This document shows, piece by piece, positions 46,942 to 60,522 of a stretch of DNA of 64,000 nt (positions within the stretch are counted from its first letter, which is position 1; each line of letters begins with the position of its first letter). A model generated the notes under the pieces. That model was not told the DNA's origin. It saw only the letters and a program-made list of their open reading frames with translations, and searched no databases. Source of the DNA: Carposina sasakii (taxonomy: Eukaryota; Arthropoda; Insecta; Lepidoptera; Carposinidae); assembly GCA_014607495.2 (NCBI GenBank), contig CP053156.1:744001-808000 (forward strand), in the 5' to 3' direction. The position numbers and the translations under genes are program-made.

Positions 46942-48060
46942 ATTCCATGATTTCTTCGGTGTTAGGTTACATTTTTAAGTTTAAGACGATAATCTCACTA
47001 AACTTGGACCGTTTTATAACTATATTCCTAGTGAGATAGTAATGAATCGCTTTCGTATACCTATGTTACGGTATATAGTTATATAGGGATATAACTATAT
47101 TACGGCTTTATCTATCTTACTGCGACATTTTATTACTTTGCTCAAGATAGGGTGGGCATTATTCATAATAGCTGAGTGAAAGTGATTAATCATTTTGTTT
47201 TAATCACATTGTCCGTTATGAATACAGACCGGCCATTATTAATAGTGTCCGGACTTATCAAATTGTCCATAACATATATATTTTCATTATCTTGCTTACT
47301 TATTCTGACTGAACATTAATCTTGCAAGTATTTTTGTTAGGTAGTTGGAGATCACACTGAACAGAAAAAAGGATATCGTTAAGCAATACTTTTAGGTACT
47401 TTTCCCATAAAATTAATCTTCAACTAAAATAAAAAAAAATAGATAATGTACCCTTCACGCATACTCATAGTAACATCATTTAATACAACAGGAAGCGAGG
47501 AACAGCGTAAGAAGAAATGCCAACATTATGTTTGGTTGTTCGTTACAGTCAGCGATTTTTCTGTATCAGGAGAGCTCACCTGCAAACAAACTTAACTAGA
47601 GTCTGTAGTTGAATATATGGATGTAATATTTCTAGAGGAAATCTACATCTTCCGTTCGTTACCCTTCTAACTGGCATGTCACAGACAGATAGGCACAGTG
47701 GAAACTAGGTATTGGACGTATGAAGGGGAAGTATGTAGTACTGAAGGAGTGTGAAGCACTACGAAAGGATATTCAGAAATACAGAACGGCAATACGGGAA
47801 ATCAGTTAAATAAGATCATAATACAGAATGTTACCTGACATAACGGTCATAGGTAACAACTTTAAGACTCCAATCTCGGTGAAGTCGATTACAAGCGGAC
47901 CTTAAAAATATTTTACTGTATCTATTTGTATTGTGTGTAAAGCGCCAACACGCTACGGGAATCGAGAAATAGAAACATTCAGGTACAACGCTCTCTACCG
48001 GTAGCTTATGCTACGAATACGAACTACGACACCACTACCAGTCCCTGTTTATTGTTATAG
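46942..48060. other. Gene-free stretch between convergent genes
   Basis: AT-rich DNA lies between the 3' ends of Cep290 and SLC5. A phrase tgggcattatt with inverted relatives recurs at 46790, 47152 and 47232, probably an old repeat. A reverse-strand AATAAA (48048-48053) could be the SLC5 polyadenylation signal. I see no exon here. Confidence 0.5.
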
Positions 48061-48062
48061 GC

Positions 48063-51000
48063 TTATCGTACCTGTATCGAAGGTTTATCAGTTTGTCTCG
48101 CTCTTAGCCGTTTAGCCAGTGGAGGTGTGAAGAGTGCAGGGTCTGGTTCGTTACTACCGTTTTTCTCCCACGGCTGTTTCTGTTGCCATAACAGTGATAC
48201 AACGGATCCTATGATCATGACCCATAAGAAACCAATCTGGAAATAACAACATACCTATAAGGTTGAAGAAAATTAAGTTTCATATTGTTATATCATGGTA
48301 TGTCCTCATTTATGACATGACGGCAACATACGCCCCACATGATACTTTGTGAAAATTAATCAAAATCTAATTAAACGTACAGGACTAGTCCACATATACG
48401 ATATTCTGTAAAGGTAAAAATAACTGGTCTCTTGAGTGACCACAGTAGAATTTCCCTGGACTACATCATTAATGCAACCCTCGACGCTCACTGGGAGGCG
48501 GACAGGGGATGGCCGGGGACCTCCGAAACTTATCCAGAGGGTTGCTGCTAAGCCAGTCAAAAGGCCAATTGAAGCACCCTGGAAAAAAAGTACGATTTAT
48601 ATAAATTGCAGTATACATAATTCTAGTTATATCATAAGTAGACATGTTGCCAAAATGGCCACACATTACTACAAAATGGTGACCTGTATAAGATCTTCTT
48701 TACTTACTCTCTCATTAGCGTAGGTAGTGAACATGCCAAGTGAAAATACGCCAAGCAGTGGACCACCAACTGCACCAAATATGGTCATAGCGGCTTGAAG
48801 AATTCCTCCCAAGTGTTCTGCCACGAACGCCAGTGCTAGGAAGATCAGCCCGAAAGCACAGGCAGCCAGCTTTGTAAGCCAAGACATGTAGGACGGATGA
48901 ATCTTGCACCATCTGAAGAGATACATAAAGTATTTTCAAAGCTTGCCTTGTGTAAATTATACAAATCTTCTTTCTTAGACATCACAATTGCATAACAAGT
49001 TTAGACCAGTTTTGATGTTTGTCTCACCTTCCAACATAGTCGCAGACTGTGACAGCAGCAAGTGAGTTGCAAGCAGAAGAGATAGTCGACAATGAGGCGC
49101 TGAAGATGCCAGCCACGAACAGACCGGCCAGGCCAGGGACTCTCATAGCATCCACCACGTAGAACGGCATTAGCTGGTCTGCCTGAGATTGATATGATTA
49201 GGATAATCCAGGCTTAACAATGAATACATAAATATTCTATTTGAGGTTGAGGCACTAGGCCTCTGAAGATAGTAGAAGCTCCAAAAAAGCGGAACATCTT
49301 AGCATGTCATAAAATATATCTTTATTTTCCAAACTAGACTAACAGTTCTGGAGTTTTGTATCTACTCCTCACATTTATACAGACACCAAAAAGATCTGAT
49401 AAGGGGATTTATGTAAGATGCAACAATTGTTTGTATGCTATGCAAAATGTTTAGTGCATGATCCAGATTGTTCAAATCTACATGGACATCTAGACCAAGT
49501 TATCTGAACTACAACCGCCCACGTTAAAATATGATGCTGTTCGTTAATATTTAGACGACAGTGTCGACGTTTCCAGTTTACATCTAAGTTGGTTTAACAT
49601 ACATAATAATTGAATGATAACCTATAATAATGATAACAAAGCAGCTGAAATTTTAAATATTATTTAGACACTGCTGTACTATCGCATTATGTAAGATAAT
49701 AGATAACATGTTTTATCGTGATAAAATATGCCTTTGAGACAACCTATTTAGATTCGCATAAAGATAAAAATTAGGTACATTGAATGCTGTACTTAGATAA
49801 ATATTAATACTTATTTGTAAATTATTTCGAATTACGCACCCACTCCACTGCGCCCATTTTAAATTGCTTTATTTGCTTTTTTAGGAGTATAGATTTTGTC
49901 TCTATTGACAAAATCTAGTAAAGTCTCTTGATTTTCCTACCTAAGATTTTCCAGCTATTTCTATAGCTTTGCTTACCGCCATAATTTGCCCGTTAGCAAG
50001 AGGGTCACAGTTCCTGTACACCGCGTATATCCCCAAACCACTGATGCAGGTGCACAGATTCTGCAAAGTAAGTGCTGGCCAGGCCCACCATAGGCATGCT
50101 TTAGAGCGTTTGAGTGTCTTCACTGTTAGCAGCCTTTGTACCTAAAACGAAGTAGGCAAGTATTTCGTTGGTTCACGCAAGCCAAATCAATGAGATTTGA
50201 AAATGTCACGATTACGTTACTAATTACGATCTGTAAAAAAGTTCGTGATTACCGTACTTTGCTTATTAAAGCCTCAAGCACACCGGATGCGTATGCGTAC
50301 ACTAAGCGTAGCCATGAACGTACCACGTGTTGTAAAGTATAGAACTGTATAGGCTCGGGCAGACCGGATGCGTGTGCATAGACGGCAAGCGGTGTGACCT
50401 GTCTTATACAGTTCCATACTTTACAACTCAGCGGTACGTTCACGTTTACTAGCGACCATTTGTTGTATGGCATTGAAAATGAGCTTAAATACATAAAAGA
50501 TGCGCGAACGAAGCGAGCGCGAATTTTTTTCTCATATTTAGCACGTAACTCACGTACCTAAGTTGCCTATTACCTACTTCTTGAAAATTTAAGCTCTACC
50601 GAGAATTTGTGACCATTGCTGAGACATGAGATGGATTTCAAACGGGTAGACATCTAAACATAATCGTTATATTTAATTTTAACAGTATTGGCAAAGTCTT
50701 CGTATAAGCGAGAGGCCATATCAAATAACAATTAACAACAGCGCGAGCGCAAAATTTTGTAATAATAAGTAGCATACAAAACATATTCATATTCATAACT
50801 GTAAGTGTACACACACAACTTGACATTGCTATTAGACTTTTTAGAGTTACTAGAAACCTGTCCGTCCAGGGGGTTTAGAAATTGTGTATGTGAGCGACCA
50901 CGAAGTTCGCAAGGTTATGAAAATATTTCCTCAAATAGGAAGCCTTAATTTAACGCGTTGACTAAATGACGTGACCGCTGTTGGTGGAAATGTTTCTATA

Positions 51001-52791
51001 ACTTCACGATCGTCGTTGTCGCTTGTAAAATTATTGCATTGCCTAAGCTGGCCTAAGCCCCAGGGAGTTGTCATGACCCTATGGATCTGCGCTTGATGAA
51101 AAGCCTACCAAAAGCCGGACAGGCCGGACATCGTTATTTTTGGCCGGACACACGACCAAAAATCCTGACTCTGTCCGGCTTTATCCGGACGCCTGGCAAC
51201 CCTAGATGCAAATGATGATTATGTAAACTTTTATAATGATTTTATAAAGTTGATTCATTATGTATACTTTTATACCTGTCAATATATTAGGTATATAACG
51301 GGTGATAGTGTCAATGACTTCAAATGAAAATACCTATAAAGTGAATAGTGATGCATAAAATTACTTTTCATTTCGTTTACATAATCGTAATCTAATTAAT
51401 TCGTTTTAGTACTTATCAAATAGGTATTGCTAGTAGGGAACTAGTCAGCTGTTAACTTACCTGAGTGTGATTAACGCCATACATAGATAAATAAGTGGTC
51501 ATGCCACCGATTATCACGGACCACCAAGTGTGTCGCTCTGTGGGATCTACACTGAAACTTTAAAAAGGCAAAACTATTAACCAAAGTTTTTAATTCATAA
51601 ACCACCTTTCCGTTATTGAACCGTGATAAAATAATTGTAACAAACATCACTGTTTAAAAATTTCAAAGCAATGGAATATGTATCAAATCACATTAATAAT
51701 AATAATAATATTAAACTTTCCATTACAAACTTAGGGGTTGTTAACTTCATGACTTACTTGGAAAAATTTAATCGACCGCCTTCTTTAGCTATACTGAATA
51801 TATTAGTAAATCCTCCGACATCCATGGAAGTGAATACCACGACGCTCAGCACTGCAGCAAACATGAGAGAACACTGCAGGACATCCGTAAATAGAACCGC
51901 TTTCATTCCACCCAGGGTCGAGTATAAGGTACATACTAGTCCGACCACTATGATAGACACCAATCTATCCAATCCCGTAACCGCTTCAAGTACTATCGCT
52001 GGTGCATACAATACTATGCCATTATACAACACCATTTGCAAGGTGTATGTTAAAGAAGCAAGAATTCGCAGATTTGGTCCGAATCGCAGTTCTAAATACT
52101 CGTATGCACTTGTCTTTTGTAGTCCAAAGAATACTGGCAAATATAATGAAGTGGCTATTGGTGTTGCAAGGCCATTGGCAACGTTTATCATTACGAACAT
52201 CAGGCCGAAATAATAGGTTTCTGCGGTCAAGCCGAGTATAGTGATAGCTGACATGAATGAAGCCATCAGCGATACTGATACAGGCAACAGCGACATGTTT
52301 CGGTCAGCTAATAAATATTCCTAAAAACAAATCATAAAATTTTATAACAACAGTAACAGGTGAGACAAAACCTTCACTCAAATGTTCTGAATAATACCTA
52401 TATGTCTGTACCGTTAGGTCGATGTATTTAAATGTAACATGAAAGTACATTGTTACAAAATAACTACCACTTAAAACCATTTAAATGCCAAAGAAAATTA
52501 ATATAGGTATAGCGTCCAACAAGGAAGGCCAATACTGTTTCTGCTATATATATTCCTTCATTTGAGAGAATAAGATAAAGCTAGGTACTCTGTCTTAAGC
52601 ATGGCTATAAGGCATCCTATTCTTTGATAACCAAGATCATTACCTACATCAATCAGGTATTCAGATGTATTTACCTCATTAGTCTTCTGTTTACCCCCAC
52701 TGAACCGGAAGTAGAAGCCAATAGCAACGGAGAGGATCATCGTTAAGGCCATGATAGTATAGTCCCAAGGCCCAAATACTGACTGCTCCAT
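48063..52791 (-). CDS. SLC5-family sodium-coupled solute transporter (monocarboxylate/multivitamin type), copy 1
   Basis: A sodium:solute symporter of the plasma membrane, closest in look to the SLC5A6/A8/A12 branch; the substrate cannot be read from sequence. Exons in order on the minus strand: 52791-52675, 52320-51758, 51551-51461, 50141-49977, 49182-49028, 48912-48708, 48578-48381 and 48236-48063. Phases agree and give 555 codons plus TAA, near the usual 580-620. Family marks are SLMASFMSAITILG (helix 1 region with the unwound Na+ site), GGMKAVLFTDVLQ, TTYLSMYGVNHTQVQRLL, GLFVAGIFSASLSTISSACNS and FGAVGGPLLGVFSLGMF. I start at the ATG at 52791 (MEQSVFGPWDY, directly before helix 1) rather than the in-frame ATG at 52944, whose extra 51 residues look like untranslated leader. 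The C-terminus is ambiguous: CAG|GTACGA at the end of exon 8 could also be a donor. Confidence 0.9.
50317..50434. repeat. Inverted repeat in an SLC5 intron
   Basis: Arms around gttgtaaagtatagaactgt and its near-complement acagttccatactttacaac, both bordered by a GTAC word, enclose about 60 bp. This is a small foldback element in the intron between SLC5 exons 3 and 4. The rest of that 1.3-kb intron shows nothing else clear. Confidence 0.6.
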
Positions 52792-53596
52792 TTTGGCTAT
52801 AATACAAAATTTTATAATAGGCATGTAATTCAGACTGGAAAGATCGATTCGAAGGAAATCACTGGGCAATGCGACTCCCACAACATCCTTGGGGTATCTG
52901 AACCTTTGATTGACCGTGATATGTGATGATATGACTAAAGGCATAACTTAACGTGTTTACATAAACTAATTCTTTGATTGAACGATTTATTTCGGATTTT
53001 TTTTTCTTTGCTCTCGAAGAGTGTATATTTACTTAAAAACCTTGATGTGCCTTGAATAACTTGAACTTTACTCAATGCAACGGATTAGGTTCACGTGCAC
53101 CTAATGCGTAATCGTAGATTTTATTTTATCCGCGAAGTAGCACATACCTATGCCATCTTACTTATGACGTTGGTAATTTTATATTATTCAAAAATTAAGA
53201 CATTACTGTATATTATGCTGCAAAGTAGAAACTTACCTTATTTATTTTCTTTTGGACGGGGGAAACTTGAAATAAAACTATTACATAAAATTACTGTCGC
53301 ACTAATTTTCCTTCCATCTTTATTCACTTTTCAATTAAAACATTCATAAATTTTAATAACATTTTATTTAAAACATTTTAATATAAAACCTTAGTTCTCA
53401 CTTGTATTCTTTGTAATCTATTAATGTGGTCTGGTTTGATCCTAAGAAAATAATTATTTTTGTAATCTTGATAAATTATGATACTACCAACTTTAGTAGA
53501 CAAATATCGAATGCGATCTAACGATAAGCGATAAATAGTAGGGATATGTAATTAGCTAAGTACTTTCTGTCTTGTTTCTATTTTAACAACATTATG

Positions 53597-53740
53597 GTCG
53601 ATTCCGGCAGTCACACTTAAATATAAACGTAAAATTAGTCCTACCTGTCCCTTTCTCTTTCAGCCACTTATGTTAAGAACGGAGAGAGATAGACCTGACT
53701 AAGATTAGGTTTAGGTTAAAGTGTGACTGCCGGAATCGAC
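53597..53740. mobile_element. Foldback MITE with perfect 22-bp ends
   Basis: The ends at 53597-53618 and 53719-53740 are exact reverse complements beginning GTCGATTCCGGCAGTCACAC. The 144-bp element has a diverged relative at about 62135-62215 (aagggacaggtagt, then acagtcagaatcgaatg). Confidence 0.7.
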
Positions 53741-55203
53741 CCTATTATCTACATAAATACATTTTCTAAAAAATAACAGCAGATACGATATATTTTTTTT
53801 GCGTACTTCAATGTTTACATAAAAATATGATCCATTAATTGACCTAGTTTCAATAAGTTAAATTAATAATGTAAAATTAACGTTTGTTTTCATGATGAAG
53901 CCGAAAAAATTCAAGTCTTAAAAAATACTGCAGTAAATACCTATAAATGCGAACGTAATAAGACTTGGTGAAACAGGGAATTATTATCTTATTAGAACAT
54001 AATATCTAGCGCTAATAACTAGCGAATAGACAATACATGATGTCATTTTATTTTTTTGCTGTATTATAATAACTACAGTTCTGGGGACATTGCGTTACGT
54101 GACGTATATTATGTTTATGTTTACACGTATATCTTATGATTTAAGTATTGGATATGTTAAGTACCTACCTATTAAGCATTATTAAACTGCATAATTTTAG
54201 TAGTGTATCAGTAAGTACCTATTTCTTAGTTAAATATTTCAGAAAATATAATAATTTATTACTTTTTGAGGTATCTATATGTAAATCACTTTATGTGCTC
54301 TGTTCATTCATACTTAAAATAAAAACTGAAAAAAAATTCTCTGCCTACTTGCACCTAGTGCCTATAATAAAATCGATCTTAATTCAGTTTTTGATTGGTA
54401 TAAGTACTTACAAGATTTTTAAATAAACAAATACGCTAGAAAATAAAATAACTGAAATATAATAATACATTATTATCTGGTAATTATTATGAATTAAATA
54501 AAGTCATATAATCCCTAAGTAATATGTATGTGTTTTAAAAATTTACTACGAATGCAACTATGTCATACTCTCGTAATGTTATAAATACTCGTAGTTACGG
54601 TTATAGAGTACCTCTTTACGAATTCAGTTCTTATATTACTAAACATATTATAATTGTTTGTTTGTGACCAATTTCGATTAACATGAACATATTTTTTCTA
54701 ACATACTTATTACGAGTATACTTAACTCAACTACATGTACATCAATAACAATTTAGTAGGTACCTATTAAATTCTATTAAAAATGGAAGAACAAGTTTAG
54801 TCTATAATAGTCTCTTATAATATCTGCTCAAAAACTTTGAACACTAATTGGCTCCTAACATAGCGATAAACATGTCAATAAATATATTTTTATAAGATTC
54901 TACGCGATACCTATCTTATAGTATCTGTAAGTACTATTTATTTAGTTTAAACATTAATCTTGAATTTCGTCTCTCTTTAGGAGTTCACACTGAAAAAGAA
55001 AAAGATTAATTATTAATGTTATTTGACGAAACTAGCATGCAATCTAAAAAATAAAAAGCGATCAAGCAGTGACGGTATCGTAGTCTCATTACCTAGAAGA
55101 TCCACAGAAGCCAATACTCGTATTATCTAAAAGACAAAACCCTACTAAGGTATACCTAAAATAAATATACTTAGAGCTGATTTTTCCAAACGTCAGATAT
55201 CCA

Positions 55204-55257
55204 GAATAAAGTTGATGCTGTCTTAATTTTTTGGGAAATACAGCGTCAACTTTATTC
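55204..55257. repeat. Short hairpin repeat
   Basis: Arms gaataaagttgatgctgt and acagcgtcaactttattcg pair with one mismatch around a 17-bp loop. This is probably the end of an old element. Confidence 0.6.
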
Positions 55258-55427
55258 GTTCTTACCACTCACGAGGCTAGGAGATACTCACACTGTCTTA
55301 ATTTTTAGAGAAATACGTTTAAGGCTAACGTTTAATTTGGCCCTCAGTCAACAAAAATACTTTTAACTCATACCCAATTATCCAAAATATTAGATTTCCA
55401 ATCCCACAGCACAATAATATTATGTTA

Positions 55428-55710
55428 GTAACAAAACAACCTTTACATCTACTAAAATACAAACAAAGCCTAACATAGCTACTTATAGTGCAAATCGTTC
55501 AACTAACACAATCCACTACAGTAGCCGTCAACTAACGATGTGCTAGTCATGAAGCGGGAGAACCAGTCATCTAAGTACAAATAAACAACGAAAACGATCA
55601 CCGTAATAAACCAGCAACAGAATAATAAGAGAAACTAAGCTGAATACCAGTAAAAAAAAGTTAGTGAAAACAAGTTTTCTGAACATAAAGATAAATGTAA
55701 TGATAAATGT
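55428..55710 (+). repeat. Left copy of a diverged direct repeat flanking a LINE
   Basis: It shares the order of phrases aacaaaacaa, cgttcaact, atccactacag, agtcatgaagcg and aatgataaatgtc with 57421-57632. The two copies flank a degraded LINE. Confidence 0.55.
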
Positions 55711-55829
55711 CCCAACCGCCAGCGACATTTCTTCTTAGAATGCACACCTGTGTTGACCAATCCGATCTCTGTTCCTGTCCCTATCTCGAACTTTCTAAAT
55801 TCATTGACGCACCAACCGAAAAAGCCTAG

Positions 55830-57422
55830 CTGAAATTGATAAATTTTACGACACTCTTCAAGAAGCACAAGATCAAGCTGGGGCAAACGCACTATGTAAT
55901 GGAGACTTACAAAGGGGCTCTCAGCTGGCACGAAGACACATCTCGAGCTAATCATGGAGCAAGGAACGAACGAGGAGAAAAGCTAAGAATTTGGATTTTC
56001 AAAAACCTGGACATGCCATATTATGAATATCCCCAGTAAGAAAAATTCTAAACAAGGTTTACAGACCACAGACTGTAAGAGCTACTTAGCGCAATCAGTG
56101 ATCACATATTGAAGAAGAAATAACATTCCTGTTTGGGGTGACAACGAGCTACTAAGAATACTAGGTACATCAATCTTGATCTAGAACTGAGCCCAAAGAT
56201 CAAAACTTCTAAAGTAAACAAAAAACTGTATTTTAAAAAACAATACCGATATCCAACTGAAAACAGACCTAAAGCAATATACTAAAAGACTTTGTGATCA
56301 AAACTTAAAACTAAATCTATCAGTTTTTAGACTGAAACTTTATAAAGTTTTAAAAACACTGGTGGTATATGTGAAAACAATCTTATCTTTACATAAAAAA
56401 AAAGTGGATGCTTCCATTTAAATCCCAGGGCCAATATTCTAAATGAGAATTTAAAAACTGGAATTGCTCTCTTGGCATCCCAATCAACATGTTCACGAAT
56501 AAGTACGGGACTACCGGAACAGTGGAAGAAATCGACATAATACTGCTGTACAAAAAAGGTGACCCTAGGCCACTCCCAGCACTTATAAACTCTTTGCGTT
56601 CTGGCTATAGAACGCGGGCTGGACGACAATACGCCACTCTTCATCTGGATATATGTATAATTCACACGATGGTGAAGCACTCAAATGTCAAGTCTTGTAA
56701 CATCTGAAAAATATATATGACAACAGCACCAGTGTGTGAACCCTTTTTACGAGGAGTAAGGCACCCCATGTCCCCAAAATTTTCATAGCCGTGTTCTTCG
56801 AACGGAATCAGCATCGTCGATGCTTAAGTCATCTAAGATTCGCAACGATATCTTATTTGAAAAGAGCAAAGTAGAAATGATAAATGATTTTAGTGAACAG
56901 AGCAAAAAAGTTGGTTAAAAGAAAATAAACTAATCACATATTCACACAATAACTATGGTGAGAATTGAAGCAAATATAAATCCATAGAATGTCATAGATA
57001 AAACATGCAACTAAAAATACTGGTACTATAGAATTTATCCGCAACTGTAGCTATCTGCAACCCACATGGCTTGACTTATACACTTAAAATGTCAGTTGTC
57101 AGAAAGCAATGGAAAGAAGCATTTTAAAGATTAGAAAATTGCACAAAATAAGAAGCATCATATACATATCATGTCCTGCATCCAGCCTCGATTAAAATGG
57201 GAATGGGCTGGGCATAACGATTGCGACAAACGATGGACTTGGAAGCGACGAAATGGATTGGACTAGCGGGAAAAGACGAAAGGACGTCCGATTTTGACTT
57301 TATTATTTTTACCCAAGCAGGGGTTGCATAGAACTGAATTCGAATATATTAGTGTATTGCAGTATGTATCCACCTCTTGTTGGGAAATAAAGAAGGCTTT
57401 ATTATTATTATTATTATTATTA
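55830..57422 (+). mobile_element. Degraded RTE-type non-LTR retrotransposon
   Basis: Scattered, frame-shifted remains of a LINE polyprotein occur in order. 55850-56140 matches the endonuclease (GARNERGEKLRI, then DHILKKK). 56490-56800 matches the reverse transcriptase (ILLYKKGDPR, SLRSGYRT, then RGVR followed by MSPK). 57080-57310 matches the C-terminal region (AMERSI-like, LKWEWAGH, then a GRP-like end). A (TTA)n tail at 57400-57422 follows ggaaataaagaaggc. Many stops and shifts show it is long dead. Confidence 0.7.
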
Positions 57423-57632
57423 ACAAAACAATTTCATCTAAAAATACCAACCTTATACCGTGCTCGTTCAACTATCCACTACAGCCGGCGATGTGAGTCA
57501 TGAAGCGAGATATCCCCAACACAAGTACAAATTATTATTACTTACTGGGGCTTTCTCGACAGCTCCAACCAGTAAAAAAAAAATGTTTTACTGAACATAA
57601 AGCATTTTTATTTATTATGTAATGATAAATGT
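57421..57632 (+). repeat. Right copy of the direct repeat flanking the LINE
   Basis: See the left copy at 55428-55710. This copy is shorter by several deletions and starts at the end of the LINE's TTA tail. Confidence 0.55.
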
Positions 57633-58677
57633 CAATAAATTATATTAAAAGTAAATCTTATAAGCAGGTAGGTATAGGTAGAGTTCCAAGAGATCTAATC
57701 TTTAAAAAATTGGAAATTAATTTAAATATGTAACGGGCATTAATTTTATTATCAGTAGGGCAAGCACCAAGTTACTTAAATGTTTTTTAACATGCACAAA
57801 ATTTCACCCGGATATTTATTTATCGAGTGGTATGTATAAGTATGTATTTCTTTGGCTCGTTCTAGAGCCTAAACAACCTGTCGCATTTGAGCTAGAGGGG
57901 TATTATTATATTTGTCCTAATTTATGAGGGAAAGTCTGGGCAGGTACTAAGTAGGTAGGAACATCAAAATTTAGACGTAGATGTGATCGTCACATTGTTA
58001 AATCTCATAGGTTTAGGTAGATTTTTTCATAGATACACGGTATATACCTACTGACCGACGTTACGTGGTGTAATATTACATGTTACACGGCGAGCATTCA
58101 TGTAGTCAGTGCGTAATATTACGGCACAATAGTACGGAAATCAACGAGCAATGAGCCGCTTTCACAAGGATTTTGGTACACGGCCGTATCTCAAAACATG
58201 CTCGTTGCGAATGCATTAAACCCGGCCCCGTCAAGTTAGTACGAGCTGCCGTAAACCTACGGGGGCTGAGTTGTTCAGTCCATTTTTATATAACATCCTT
58301 GGTTTACAACGTTCTTGAAGCAAAAAATGTTAGCGCATTCTCGTTCGGATATCTCCCTCGCACATGTCAACGTCCATTACTGCAGTTTGAGATAGACATA
58401 TTTTGTGAGTGAATGGTACGACCGTGTGGTACAGCAGAACAGCAGCAAGCAAAGTAAATCCAACATGGCGTTCGTTTGTTCTGGTGGTCGGTTTGTTTGT
58501 GAATTTTTCTGTTTATTCGCTCCAGTAATGTTGAGTAGAATTTCGGTTTCTCCGTTTAGTGTGTGAGATACTTAACAGTATTCTGATGGTGATTTAACCT
58601 AAGATAGTGACTTTTAATCCAAGATAGTGACTTTTTTCATAACCTAGTTTTTGCAAGATACTTACGGTGTTATTACA
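57633..58677. other. Intergenic stretch without gene
   Basis: No exon or named repeat was recognised. The part 58021-58440 is more GC-rich (ttacacggcgagc, cggccccgtcaag) and could be an old element. The phrase aagatagtgacttttaatcc is tandemly repeated at about 58600-58640. Confidence 0.35.
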
Positions 58678-58723
58678 AAACAATTAGACGGCTGTTGCGC
58701 GTTCAACAGCCGTCTAATTGTTT
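58678..58723. repeat. Perfect 20-bp stem hairpin
   Basis: Arms at 58678-58697 (AAACAATTAGACGGCTGTTG) and 58704-58723 are exact complements with a 6-base CGCGTT loop. In this eukaryotic setting it is a transposon-end palindrome rather than a terminator. Related ttacaaaaca pieces occur at about 58832. Confidence 0.7.
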
Positions 58724-59429
58724 AAAAACTGACTCACGAAAAAATCTTTGAAAAAAGATAAAATTTAAAAAAAATCTGTTCAAAAACTGACGCACGACAC
58801 TGCTTAGCCTGTTTAACCTAAGTTTTGTCATTACAAAACAGTTGGAATACAATTGAACGCTTGTTTAAAAAAATATCTATTACAAAAATGTATTTAGGCG
58901 TCAGCTAGAGTGAGACGCTGTATAGACATGGTTTAAATATAGTCAAATAAAAAGGGTAGTTTTAAGATGGTTTTAAGCCTGATTAACGTCAAATTTCTGC
59001 GATTTTGTTTGACTTTTTTCAAAAAGGTTTCCATAACAACAAAAAAGGGGAAACGAGGGATTATAGTAGCAATATCTTGCAGAGCTTTTGGAATATTTGA
59101 ACTATAATTTAGTACCTTTACTATATCTTAGAATAGATTACTCTTACGTATCACCGTCACTCTGCCAGTGTATGACGAACCCGCCAATGAATTTATAGGT
59201 ATTGCACCCATTTTTCAATTAAGAAACCCTTCTTATATATATTATTATACGTCATGTTCTTGTTTCATAATATCTAACACACGCATATCGGTTATACAGA
59301 TATCAGTATACCTACCCAAAACAATTTACCCTGAAATAGATTAGTTACAATCATGCCTGGTATCCTCAACTAAGTATGTGACATTGTGACAAATGTGACA
59401 AATATTTTCAAATATATTTTTTTATTACC

Positions 59430-60440
59430 TGACAAGTAATGATTACAAAATAAAACCTCATTGCTGACAAAGAAACATTTTTCACTTTATCGTTAATCAG
59501 TTTCTGTTAAAAAACGGTGTTTCAGACATATGTGACGTAATTTAAATAATTATTAGTTATTATTACTGGTATTACATTAAGAGAAAAATTACCAATCAAA
59601 TTTTCTTTCAGTATTTTTTAAATATTTACAAAAGATTTGCATAGAAAGGAACGTTCAGGAATGAACGAAACGCAGATGAACGAATGTTTCTTCCAAACAC
59701 GATTTTAACAAGGCACGGTCCTAAATATGTTTTGTAATCTTTAGACGGTGCTTAAAACGTTAAGCATTATCTAGAAAAACATGTGTTAGATCTGTGTGAT
59801 ATTGCTTAGCGTTTCTTTTGTAATAAGGTCGCGTTTTCACTAGGGGACATTTGTTCCGCGACTTCGCCGCTCGACACGAAATTAACGTGCCCAGCGTGAT
59901 ATCGACGGACGTCGGGCGATTTACTTACGGGTTGCACAACTGGTCGCTAGTGGTCCATCGTGTCCCTTAACAGTCGCCAGACAGGCTGTGAGCAGTCAGA
60001 ACGTATGTCGTTTTGTGATCTGAAAATCGCAGTAGTGTGGTGGTGGCACAGAACAACACCATCTCCTTCAAATTTTACAGCGACTAATACGTGAATGTCG
60101 AGTGATAAGATTCTGCGACATGTCGCCTAATTAAAACGTAGCTTTGTTTAAATATTGGAATATTTGTTTCCATGGCAATAACAAAGAATATTGTCAAATA
60201 TTCTTTTTTTATTAGCTGGCAAAGGAATAAATTCGCTCTGTTTTTCACTTTACAGCTAAGCAAGATCTGTTAAAAAACAGTGTTTCAGGCATGAGTGATA
60301 TAATATAAATGCTTATTAATAAAAGTATGCTTGGAAAGGAACGGTAATGAATGAATGGAACGAATGATCCTGCTCAACATGATTTAGGTCCGGTTGTTAG
60401 GTTGATTGACTGTGAATTAGTTGTAATTGTTCGAAATATT
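59430..60440 (+). repeat. Diverged duplicated segments
   Basis: 59430-59720 and 60200-60400 share gttaaaaaac, gtgtttcag, gaaaggaacg and aatgaacg in order. The end of the first (gacggtgcttaaaacgtta at about 59743) recurs at about 62238. These are copies of one unknown repeat. 59830-60000 between them is GC-richer and unassigned. Confidence 0.45.
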
Positions 60441-60522
60441 ATTTGAGTATAGTAAAATACAACCAATCCTACTCAAACGCGAAATTTTGTGACAAAAAGT
60501 CAGAATCTGTGACGTATTTTTT

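Larger units (their letters stand above)
52945..55427. other. Intergenic DNA upstream of SLC5 copy 1
   Basis: Apart from the inverted-repeat elements at 53597 and 55204, the stretch is AT-rich with scattered stops in all frames. It should contain the promoter of the SLC5 gene, but no TATA or initiator element stands out. Confidence 0.4.

Noticed and set aside
51671..52213. 180-codon plus-strand frame
   Set aside because: Antisense shadow of SLC5 exon 2.
58678..58723. Rho-independent terminator
   Set aside because: The window is eukaryotic nuclear DNA, and there is no gene ending here.
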